Assembly: GCA_024704765.1 (NCBI GenBank)
Contig: JAKMXF010000361.1
Span: forward strand, 1-64,000
Length of the DNA: 64,000 nt
Source: Oopsacas minuta
Taxonomy: Eukaryota > Porifera > Hexactinellida > Lyssacinosida > Leucopsacidae
Direction: 5' to 3'
Of this stretch, positions 10,468 to 19,160 are shown piece after piece. Position 1 is the first letter of the stretch. Each line of letters starts with the position of its first letter. Below the pieces are notes generated by a model. It was not told the DNA's origin. It made no database searches and saw only the letters and a program-made list of their open reading frames with translations. Made by a program: the position numbers and the translations under genes.

Positions 10468-13400
10468 ATGGGTGAGTCTGATATTTAATAATTCACATAA
10501 GTTTATTAAAAAATTAACCACACATTCTCATTTATAGGCAGTTACTTCTCTCGTATGCTAGACGCTCTGTGGGGTCCTAAAGAAAGGAAGATTCTAATAT
10601 TAGGGCTGGATGGTGCGGGAAAGACTACAATTTTATACAAGTAAATTTGATTATTCTTCAACAAGTTTATGTAATTATTTTATGTTTTACTCATTTCTTT
10701 TTCTTTGTAGACTTCAAGTTGGTCAGGTGGTGTGCACTATACCAAGTACGTATTATTTTAGGTTATTCATATTTCTTAAACTATATTCTATAATCTCGAT
10801 TCTCTGTCTGTCTGTCTGTCTGTCTGTCTGGTTTGACATTGTATTAGCTGACTACAAATTTCGCATTTCGAAAAGGTCCACTATTTGAACTGTTAATCAC
10901 AGATGATGAATCTTTTTGCACAGATCCATTTATTTGTTGTTTTTGTGATTGTAATGTAAACAAGTACAGTAGACGTAGACTCCGCTTAGTAGACCCACCA
11001 GTAAATCGGGTCACTTCGCCAGAAACAGAACCATACAAATAGTATTAATATACCCCGGTAGATCGAGTCAACACCTATAGTACGCTTAATCGGGTCAAAA
11101 AAATGGTCGGGCCCGATGTGACCCTCTTAAGCTAGTCTACTGTATGTAAATGATGTCAACCCAATTCTCTAAAAACATTTAATTGAATAATACCATATTT
11201 AATTATGAGCACAAAGTTTTATTGAGGTGTTAAGCGTTAATTAATCGCAGAATAGACTAACAGAGCATGTCAAATTTTCTATCGGGAATCGATATACCTT
11301 GAGGATTCATCATTAATTATTTCCAGATAAAGTACGTATATTCCACTATACAAGTAATAAGCTAACTAATATGCTACACTACAACTTAGTTATGAACAGT
11401 TACATTATGAGATAATTTCACTACTGACGCTGTGGCTGTTTCTGCTTTTGTGTGTGTCTGGTGGATGCCATGATAAGTAAGTTCTGAGCTGCTAAGAGAG
11501 AGGACTTATCGTTCTGACCTGTTATTAAATGTCTGTCTATAATGACATGTAGTCCCTCTTCAGTAGCCTCTGAATAATGGCCTCCATTCTCCATGATGGC
11601 GTCAGACGGTATCAGCGGTACCTTGGCGAATATGCTAAGCTTAATGCACTCTCCTAGACAAGGAGCTGTCATGCTGTAGCCTTTGAATGCCCAGCTCTGT
11701 TCTCTATCTCTCTTTGCTGCCAGCAGACCAGACACTCCATATCCACAAGCACAGATTGGTTTCTGATCTTCAACAAATGATTCTAAAATCTCACCCAGCT
11801 TGTTGCTAGAAGCAAGATCATACAGAGCTCCTGGACAGCTAGGGAGAATCAGAGCATCATATCTCTTCGGGCTTATAGTCTCTAGTATCTGTTCTTTTGC
11901 TAGTTGTTTAGTTCTAAAATCTGTAACCCATTTGCTAGACTCCTCATCCATGTTGACAAAGTACATGGGCTGTCCCTCAGGTGTCACAATGTGTACATTG
12001 AATGATGCACTTGCTAATGTGAAGAAATGCACGAAGCTGTGAACGTTAACTCCTTCAGGCCTACTGCTGCAAATACACAGACACAATAGCTTCTGACTGC
12101 TTGACATCAGTTATGTGTAGAGAATGGCTGTAAATGGCTAAATGCTAGTGAATTATCTGTAGAGCTAGTGTAATGTAATAGCAGTAGGATTCCTGGATTC
12201 ATGGTTATATTTTATGAAATGGTGTAAGGACCTAGCTCAGTGACATCGAAACTAAATCTTTTAATAAATTATCCCGCGCGGACATTAAATGAAATGCTAC
12301 TGTAATACACATGTGAGCATGTTAAATATATTTCAATGGGTAAAGCGGTCAAAATGGCGAAAAATAGACAAAGGCAAACGTGAAGTATATATAGGTAATA
12401 TTAACCCTTTCAAAAGTCTACGGAACTTTATAAAGTGGAACGAATGATTAATGTGGTCTATACGTTTGTATTGGATATACTCTATATCTATACTGTATGC
12501 TATGGCTGTTCAAACGTTACGTAACGATACAAGGGCAGGGGGATGGTATGTAAAGTGTGACAGCCCCGTTCTTTTTGTATTATAAAACGGTCCAAAAGTA
12601 TGAGGAAGGACTCTAAATATTTATGGAATTTGCGTTACATAACGTTTGAACGGCGCGTATATCAATAAGAATACAAGACCCGCGGACAAGAAGTGTTCGC
12701 GAGCCGTGCAGCCCAAGAATGCAAAGCTTGCTTGTAAATTATAATGTATCGTAACATAATGCAAACCTCGACATAATGTACTGCTATATCCAGTATTATT
12801 TCTATGTTCTATGATTAATAAATGTATTATTTAGCAATAGGATTCAACATGGAGACAGTTATATACAAGAACCTCAAATTTCACGGTTCGTTTATTTATT
12901 AGCTAATGAGAATATTATTGTACATGTATGTTCACCAATTGTTGTCTTTCTAGTTTGGGATCTTGGAGGTAAAGGATATATATGTATATACGTATTGTAT
13001 ATCAGTTCATCAAATCGACGGAGTTATTTGATACTATTATTTATTCTATTACTTATTTTTACATGATTTAATACTTTTTCATTTTTTATAACCTAATTAT
13101 TTACATTATCTATCATTTTTAGGTCAAACAAGCATTAGGTATGTCATAATATGTATGTACTGTCGACTGCAACCTCTATAAGGGGGGGTAATTTTGGGCA
13201 ATTTTAGATTCGCCGTCCTGACCTCTCCCACTTATAGAGGTTCTAGTGTATTTCAATTTCTAATCAAATTATATGATACTTTTGTAGCCTTTAATCGTGA
13301 CCTATTCAATAATTCGACTTCGATTGGTAATATATTATTTAGTTTGCAACGTTTACTGTATTTATTGTTGTAAATTCAGCAAAATTCCAATTTATAACTG

Positions 13401-14189
13401 AAACATTCATTAATGGTTTGCTTTCAGACCTTACTGGAGATGTTATTACGGACACACAGATGCAGTAATATACGTTATTGATAGCTGTGACAGAGACAGA
13501 CTAGGCATTTCAGCTTCAGAGTTCATTGCTATGATGGAAGTAAGTAATTAGCAGAGGATATTATTTGAATATTATTTATGGTGATTTAATACAAAAGGAA
13601 GATGAGTTGAAGAATTCTATCCTTATGATATTTGCTAACAAACAAGACATGGAGAATCCTCTTACCCCAACCGAAATATCAAAATCTCTAGGATTGGGTG
13701 CTCTGAAGAACAGAACATGGAGTATATTCAAGACTTCTGCGATAAATGGAGAAGGACTTGAAGAAGCTATGAACTGGTTAGAATTCCCTACTATTGATAT
13801 TGTAATTGTAGTTCTAATGAGCAACTGCAGAGCTAGCACGGCTTAATTACGTAGATATAACACAGCCATGAGATTTATTTGAATGGTTAATTACGTGCAC
13901 CTATCCCAATTCCACTCTTTCATTGTCTGCATACTCGGTAATTAATTAAATATTGTTACTCGTAACATTTACTGTGCTAGTAAGTGAACGACTCAGAGAT
14001 TGCATTTACAGAATTTCTTGTTATCTAACCAGACTGTAGTTACGAAATTAGAAAATATTGAAAATACATAATGATGTGTACAAACCGCCTACAATATAAA
14101 ATGTTTACCGTATTCGCTTATTAATGGTTTTTCATTTAATTGATACACTTTACAGGCTTGTACAGACACTACAAGGTGGCAAGAGCTAA
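10468..14189 (+). CDS. ARL1: ARL1, trans-Golgi Arf-like GTPase
   Basis: Nine exons: 10468-10471, 10538-10640, 10711-10745, 12835-12885, 12954-12968, 13123-13138, 13428-13539, 13598-13776, 14156-14189. They give 182 residues (human 181) with every phase consistent. ARL1 recruits GRIP-domain golgins to the trans-Golgi. Visible motifs: Gly2 for myristoylation, P-loop [16 protein letters not shown] in switch [18 protein letters not shown] in switch II, NKQD, and [10 protein letters not shown]. The C-terminus is [12 protein letters not shown]. The first coding exon carries only ATGG, and exons 5 and 6 are 15 and 16 nt microexons. The exon 8 donor is at 13777; reading through it would give a false stop. 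Intron 3 contains GATD1 on the opposite strand and a MITE. Exon 4 uses a GTTCG donor. Confidence 0.95.
10803..10830. repeat. CTGT microsatellite
   Basis: About seven tandem CTGT units in ARL1 intron 3. A simple repeat of no evident function. Confidence 0.9.
10967..11142. mobile_element. pogo/Tigger-like MITE in ARL1 intron 3
   Basis: Left end CAGTAGACGTAGACTCCGCT and right end, on the minus strand, CAGTAGACTAGCTTAAGAGG. TA lies on both sides (10965-10966, 11143-11144). The interior has repeated AATCGGGTCA-like words in both orientations. It is 176 bp and non-coding. Confidence 0.78.
11421..12107 (-). CDS. GATD1: GATD1 (PDDC1), DJ-1/PfpI-superfamily protein
   Basis: A 228-residue single-exon gene on the minus strand, wholly inside ARL1 intron 3. 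It belongs to the glutamine amidotransferase class 1-like (DJ-1/PfpI) fold; its cellular reaction is not well established. The match to vertebrate GATD1 runs the whole length: [20 protein letters not shown], the Trp-Val-x-Asp-Phe stretch near residue 60, [19 protein letters not shown], the nucleophile-elbow region ICACGYG (118-124), and the tail [13 protein letters not shown]. The tail after the last strand is Gln/Lys-rich and species-specific. The ATG is at 12105-12107 and the next stop upstream in frame is close, so the start is secure. Antisense nesting means ARL1 pre-mRNA carries its complement. Confidence 0.93.
   Translation of the reverse strand: MSSSQKLLCLCICSSRPEGVNVHSFVHFFTLASASFNVHIVTPEGQPMYFVNMDEESSKWVTDFRTKQLAKEQILETISPKRYDALILPSCPGALYDLASSNKLGEILESFVEDQKPICACGYGVSGLLAAKRDREQSWAFKGYSMTAPCLGECIKLSIFAKVPLIPSDAIMENGGHYSEATEEGLHVIIDRHLITGQNDKSSLLAAQNLLIMASTRHTQKQKQPQRQ
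12506..12654. mobile_element. MITE with GTTCAAACGTTACGTAAC ends
   Basis: GTTCAAACGTTACGTAAC near 12508 is inverted at the right as GTTACATAACGTTTGAAC, ending near 12653. It is about 147 bp, lies in ARL1 intron 3 and has no coding capacity. The superfamily is uncertain because I see no clean target duplication. Confidence 0.65.
13160..13250. repeat. short inverted repeat, probable MITE remnant
   Basis: GCAACCTCTATAAGGGGG and CCCACTTATAGAGGTTCTAGTG face each other about 50 bp apart and end before TA. The words resemble the pogo-like termini elsewhere in the window. It is in the ARL1 intron between the 16-nt exon and exon 7. Confidence 0.5.
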
Positions 14190-15766
14190 CTATCTATCCT
14201 AAATCACTCCAAACACACATTCACAAATCATATCTGAGCATTGGTAGAAGAATGAGGGATACTATTCTCGCTTGCTTGTTAATGTATTGGACTATTTCAT
14301 TTTGTATATTAGTAGATTGAATACTGTCTGACATTAAACTGTATTTTACGTTAAACAATATTCACAATTATCTATAATTTAATTGATTATATAAATTCCG
14401 CTTCATCTCTGTGACAGATTTATTGTAAATTCTAATACTACAGTAGTAGTTAGTAGTATTGAACTTATTACAATTGTATCGACCATATAGCTTTGAGAGC
14501 TTGTTTTGCAATTTTGATAATTGTTATTTTTAAAACACAACTACGTAATAGATTCAGCCGGGAAAACACTACTCATTGTCGAATACGATCCCAATATCCA
14601 GAATGTCTTCAATATATTCAGGGTTGTCATAGGAACTGATTTTCAATTCCCATTCCCATCCCCACAGTATTTCTGTGGGAATTCCCATGGGGTTTCCCAA
14701 TAGGGTTATTCATATGGCTTTTCCTTTTTAGGATTTCCTGCCCCACGAAATCTTATGGGAGACAACGTTATGTTACTCCAAGGAATGGGAAATGCCTCCA
14801 ACGAAATTACAATGAAATGGAAAAAAGAGTTCATTCATCTCATGAGAATGCACCTGTCTTAGTACAGAGAATTCATGGGAATTCCTATGAGTTTTCCATA
14901 CCCACGGCAACCCCGAATATATTCCTTGACCTCAATGCGTACACCAAACTCCAAATTTATGCTGCTCACTTCACTGCACTAATCTCTTAAAGAAACACCT
15001 TTGCAAAAAATTGATTTTTTTGTCGAAATAATTTCTAATTGTTGCTACGGTGCAGTAGTACTCTACAATAATGAAAATTGTTGGTGGCTTACAACTTCTA
15101 GGTAACCGCGTAACCCTATTTGGGTACTTTGACATATTTTTGGTGGTTTTTGCTGTTTGTATAGCTTTACCATCAAATCACTACTATTATCGAGCACTTA
15201 TTGTTTGTTATGCACACAATGATTTATCAGAAGATTAGATCATTGTAATTTCATTTTTCTATAAATCGTTCTTTTGTTCTATTGATATTACATTTTCTAT
15301 TATTCGCTTTCTACTAACAATATAACTGACTCCAACTACAGTCCATTATATTGGATTATTTTCATTTATTGTGTTTGGATGGATTGTACATTTCATCTGT
15401 CAAATCATGCCATGTACAGTTTCTTGCAACTTCTTGGATTCTTACATACTACTTACTTTGTATGTAATTTTGGACACAATACTGTTGGAAACTAAGAATT
15501 AGCTTTACACATTATGCATATGGCAATGGGTACAAGTTATACAAATAGGATTATAATTTGCATTGTTTCTTTAGTGTTTTAATTAATAAGTTTAATCCAT
15601 GCACTGTGAAATGTTTGAATTTTCGGAGAAGTTCACTTTTTAAGGGTGATCCAGTTTATAGTGTAACAACTCTCTGACTTAGAAGAATATGAAATATCCC
15701 ATAATTCCCATAAGATTTATATTGATTATTTTTCACGAATTAGCATTTGTACTCAGTTTAATTATA
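14190..15766. other. intergenic region between ARL1 and the ArfGAP
   Basis: No supported gene. A hAT MITE fills 14619-14915. The remaining sequence is AT-rich with many stops in every frame. The promoter and 5' leader of the ArfGAP must be near the right edge. Confidence 0.5.
14619..14915. mobile_element. hAT-type MITE with 8-bp target duplication AATATATT
   Basis: A 297-bp element flanked by AATATATT at 14611-14618 and 14916-14923. The left end begins CAGGGTTGTCATAGGAACTG and the right, on the minus strand, begins CGGGGTTGCCGTGGGTATGG. The interior is packed with GGGAATTCCCATGGG-like palindromes. The 8-bp duplication and CAGGG/CGGGG end fit hAT. Confidence 0.85.
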
Positions 15767-16912
15767 ATGCATAGAAGTAACAATGGACAAGCAGACCCCC
15801 TAAAACAGATGGTAGCTGAAGCAATGCTCCTTAGTGACAATAAATTGTGTCAAGAATGTCACTGTCGCGGCCCTCACACCTGGACGTCCTGGAACCTTGG
15901 TGTGTTCCTCTGCATGCGTTGTGCTGGAATACATAGGAAGTTAGGTGTGCATATTTCTAAAGTAAAATCTTGCACACTAGATCACTGGCAGTCTTACCAA
16001 GTTGATTCTCTGGTCTCTAAAGGCAACAAGCAATCTTGGCTATATTACGAGCATAATCTACCTGAAGGCTATGTCAGACCAAACGATACATCATCTCTAG
16101 AAGTATTCATTCGTAACAAATATGAACGCAAGTTGTATAATCCGCGAGACGGGAGTGTCCGTCCTCCTGGCGAGCAAGTTCGGAGCTCAACTCCTCCTCC
16201 TGAGGTCAAGAAATCGCCTCCAGTGACTAAAGAGGAACCAAAAGTTGTGGAAAAGAAATCCGATAAGAAAATAGAGGAAACTAAAAGCTCTCTAACCATC
16301 CCATCTGTACCCTCCCGCCCAAGATCCCAACCCTCCAGCCCCGTTACGTTACAGAGCAAAAGGTCAGATGAGAATTCTCTCTTGCTTGATATTGGTACTG
16401 GAATTACTACTAGTCGCTCTGAATCTGATTTCGCATTTCTTGATGTTGAGAAATTGTTTACTTCTAATACTTCTTCTAAGCTAGGCACTCATCCTTCAAA
16501 CTCCCTGCCTCTTGTACAGAGTACAGAGTCTCCTGGAATAGATTTCCTAGAACCACTAGTTGCATCTTCTAATCTTCAAATGGATACTAACCAGATAATT
16601 TCTCTTTATCAGGTGCGTGCACAGACAAGTGCAATAAGAACAGGTCCTAACTACCAACCTAGATTTTGTGCCCCTCAGCCTCAATATTATCAGCCCAATG
16701 CTTCTGCTTATAGACAGCAACAGCAGAAGATGGTGAATGATGCTGCAGACATACAGAAGACTCTTAACGCTATGAAAACACCATCTGGCTGGATAATGCA
16801 GCCTACAACTGCTGCTAATGGAACTGAATCTAATGATCCCTGGGATAAAACTCTTGCAAATGGAACTCAAAGTCAGCCTGGACAAACCTTATCTCAGGAC
16901 CTCTGGCTCTAA
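15767..16912 (+). CDS. SMAP: SMAP1/2-type ArfGAP
   Basis: An Arf GTPase-activating protein that works with clathrin on early endosomes and the trans-Golgi. I start at the ATG at 15767 (381 residues). The frame is open further upstream, but that part would encode a hydrophobic, non-family peptide. The ArfGAP zinc finger is CQEC...CMRC followed by AGIHRKLGVHISKVKS with the catalytic Arg in the GIHR loop. FIRNKYERKLY closes the domain as in SMAP. The second half is Ser/Pro/Lys-rich and then Gln/Asn-rich. It contains LLLDIG and LDVEKLF, which resemble clathrin-box motifs, and ends with DLWL. The zinc-finger spacing is C-x2-C-x17-C-x2-C rather than the usual x16. Single exon. The paralogue (1 or 2) cannot be decided. 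Confidence 0.92.
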   Translation: MHRSNNGQADPLKQMVAEAMLLSDNKLCQECHCRGPHTWTSWNLGVFLCMRCAGIHRKLGVHISKVKSCTLDHWQSYQVDSLVSKGNKQSWLYYEHNLPEGYVRPNDTSSLEVFIRNKYERKLYNPRDGSVRPPGEQVRSSTPPPEVKKSPPVTKEEPKVVEKKSDKKIEETKSSLTIPSVPSRPRSQPSSPVTLQSKRSDENSLLLDIGTGITTSRSESDFAFLDVEKLFTSNTSSKLGTHPSNSLPLVQSTESPGIDFLEPLVASSNLQMDTNQIISLYQVRAQTSAIRTGPNYQPRFCAPQPQYYQPNASAYRQQQQKMVNDAADIQKTLNAMKTPSGWIMQPTTAANGTESNDPWDKTLANGTQSQPGQTLSQDLWL

Positions 16913-17292
16913 GGTTAAATTAACCTTAATATTGTAACAAGAGTAACAATGTGTGCATAAATATCTCCTGTGTTATATGTACATGCTGGTTTTAGCACTA
17001 ACCAGGGATGCTATTTTATTTCTTAATAATTATTCAATATTAATATTCATTGTTCATACTAGGTAGTAATATTATATTAACCACAAGGCTTGCTATTCTG
17101 ATTACTGTGAATATATTAATAATCATAAACTAGTATTATTGACAGACTAGCATGGGATATTAGCTGTTTAAATTTGAATATCAGCTGTTTTTAATTCACT
17201 ATTTAGTTTTATTTACTAGAGACAAATTCCTTTCCAACTACGGTAATATATCTATGCTATTATACGCAATTAATCTATTGTGTATGTGTGAA

Positions 17293-17532
17293 GTGCCGAG
17301 ATTACTAGCCAAAAGCGACGGAGCATCTTTAGTGTCACCACAGAATATCATTGAATGTAATTTGGATGGACCATAGATAATAAAGTCTTAAAATTTTAAA
17401 TATTCTGTGAATTCGAGGCATGTAGTGCGGAGTATATTCTGTTGCGAAGCGTCCAATAACATTATAAAATTTAGCTATTCAAAAGTTAAGCTAACCTGGA
17501 GTACAAAGCTGTCGTGAAGCGCGCTAGTTTAC
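17293..17532 (-). repeat. repeat B, copy 1 (uninterrupted)
   Basis: Read on the minus strand this stretch matches 29511-29727 plus 30147-30190. Shared landmarks are AGCGCGCTTC, AATAGCTAAATTT, GCACTAC(A/C)TGCCT, ATGGTCCATCCAAATT and GCTTTTGG(C/T)TAGTAA. It carries the site GTGACACT (complement of 17331-17338) where copy 2 has the hAT insertion. No protein is encoded. It is diverged but collinear. Confidence 0.75.
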
Positions 17533-17931
17533 ATATATATCACACACTGAGATGCAATCACATAAGTATAAACTGGATTGTATGTGTGAGGTGAAATGTT
17601 TGGAAATTTTCATTCAAAAAATTTCCAAAAAGTGCTAATATTCCTTGCTATAACGGCAAAAAATGTAACTTTTGAGCGAAAGTTTTGCGAGATAGATAAA
17701 TTCAGCCAATTTGGGATAGGATTAGAACGTTCAATCGACTTTTTCAAGTTACTTATGCACAAACAATGTTTCTCAATGTGTGTGTCTCTGCCCATTTATA
17801 GGCCAAGCGATTTTAGAAGTGTGCTCAGGATAATACATATCTTATTCTGAAATCTGGTAATCATTATTTCTCATATTACTACTAAGAATGAAAGTTATTA
17901 GCTCTCTTAATTAATGCAAGGCGATTCGCTT

Positions 17932-18000
17932 GCTTGGGCTGCCGCTGCTTGGGCTGCCGCTGCTTGGGCTGCCGCTGCTTGGGCTGCCGCTGCTTGGGCG
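17932..18000. repeat. 15-bp GC-rich tandem repeat
   Basis: Four exact units of GCTTGGGCTGCCGCT (17932-17991) followed by a partial unit. It is strongly GC-rich in an AT-rich setting. It lies at the start of repeat A copy 1; copy 2 has only one related unit, so the array expanded after the copies separated. Confidence 0.92.
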
Positions 18001-18693
18001 AACACGTCGTGTTCGTAATATTCGCCCTTCGTGCGCCTCCTCGATCCTCTATCATCACTATATCTATCATAAGACTATGTTTGTATACTGGTAGCTATAT
18101 GACTGATAATAAATTAGTTATCAGATGGAAATTCGTGCTGGGCTATGTATTATTATCTAAGCCATCAATTTACAGTCTCAGATAATAATTACGAATAAAT
18201 ACAACTTTTACATTCAATTAAACCAGTATCAGCTTGTTATTTAAACCATTAAAATGACACAATAATATGTCAATATAGTGGTAGTTACAGAGGCTACTTA
18301 CTGCTTAAAAATTAATTCACAACATAGTTACATGTTTATTCAATTGGAATTTTAAGAATTTTGCGAAATTGGAACTATAAAATACTATTTTGCATTCAAA
18401 TTAACATGTATTAGAGCCTAACATCTGTTAGGGCAGATTTTCTTAATTGATAAACCCTCAAATCTGATTGGCCAATACATTTGACACCTATCCAGAGAGT
18501 TTATGTGATATCGCTTAGATATTAGAGTATGTTCCTAGATTTATCAAATTCCATATATCTGCCAAATTTCACGTTTGTAGCTCTTATCAATTCCTCAACC
18601 TAGAGTCACTACTTCCCAATACATTTAGTATGAGATATAACATTTTGTCACCTTTTCTTAGAGATAAAAGAAGATTTAGCTTAGAAATTTAAA
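18001..18693 (+). repeat. repeat A, copy 1
   Basis: A direct copy of 28640-29308. From 18285 to 18693 the two copies are the same length (409 bp), and I count only two base differences. Upstream of 18285 they are related but diverged with indels. No protein frame is shared. The element type is unknown. Confidence 0.88.
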
Positions 18694-19160
18694 ATTTCTA
18701 AGTTTGACCAAGTTGCATACACATGATAATTTTCAAATTCGTAACTCTTACCAATTCTTCAATCAACTTGAACAAACCATAACAAACAACCGTCGAGATT
18801 TAATATATAAGATTATGTAAAAGCATACAACAATGAATTTACATTTACAAACTTGAAGTAATGACTCTTGAGAGTTGAAAAGTCCATTATTCATACCTTG
18901 ATCATACAAGAATCATAGTTATATGCTGTTAATCTATAATCCTCATATGTTCCCAATATTAGATTGGCGAAGCGTATTTTAACTGTTTTCAGAGATAATT
19001 ATGGTTACATGTATGACTATGAGTAATGCTTATTATTATTACTATTATGTGTAATCTGTTTTCTGGACAGGATCATGCGTATAAAGATTGATAAAATGCT
19101 ACATCAGTTAAGATTAGAGCAATAAACAAATACCTAATATTGAATTTCAGTAGTTAGTCG

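Larger units (their letters stand above)
16913..19160. other. repeat-rich intergenic region
   Basis: No supported protein gene. It contains an inverted copy of repeat B (17293-17532), a 15-bp GC-rich tandem array (17932-18000) and a copy of repeat A (about 17930-18693). After 18693 the sequence continues with a diverged echo of repeat A words such as GTAACTCTTACCAATTC near 18740, then plain AT-rich DNA. Confidence 0.55.

Noticed and set aside
13777-13846. ARL1 exon 8 read through to a stop at 13846
   Set aside because: Splicing at 13777 to 14156 restores the conserved ARL1 C-terminus, NWLVQTL.
15689-15766. Hydrophobic N-terminal extension of the ArfGAP as a signal peptide
   Set aside because: ArfGAPs are cytosolic, the extension is not family-like, and a good ATG follows at 15767.
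17934-18185. Open frames on both strands with GCRCLGCRCLG or PKQRQPKQRQ repeats
   Set aside because: They are translations of the 15-bp tandem repeat and repeat A, not genes.
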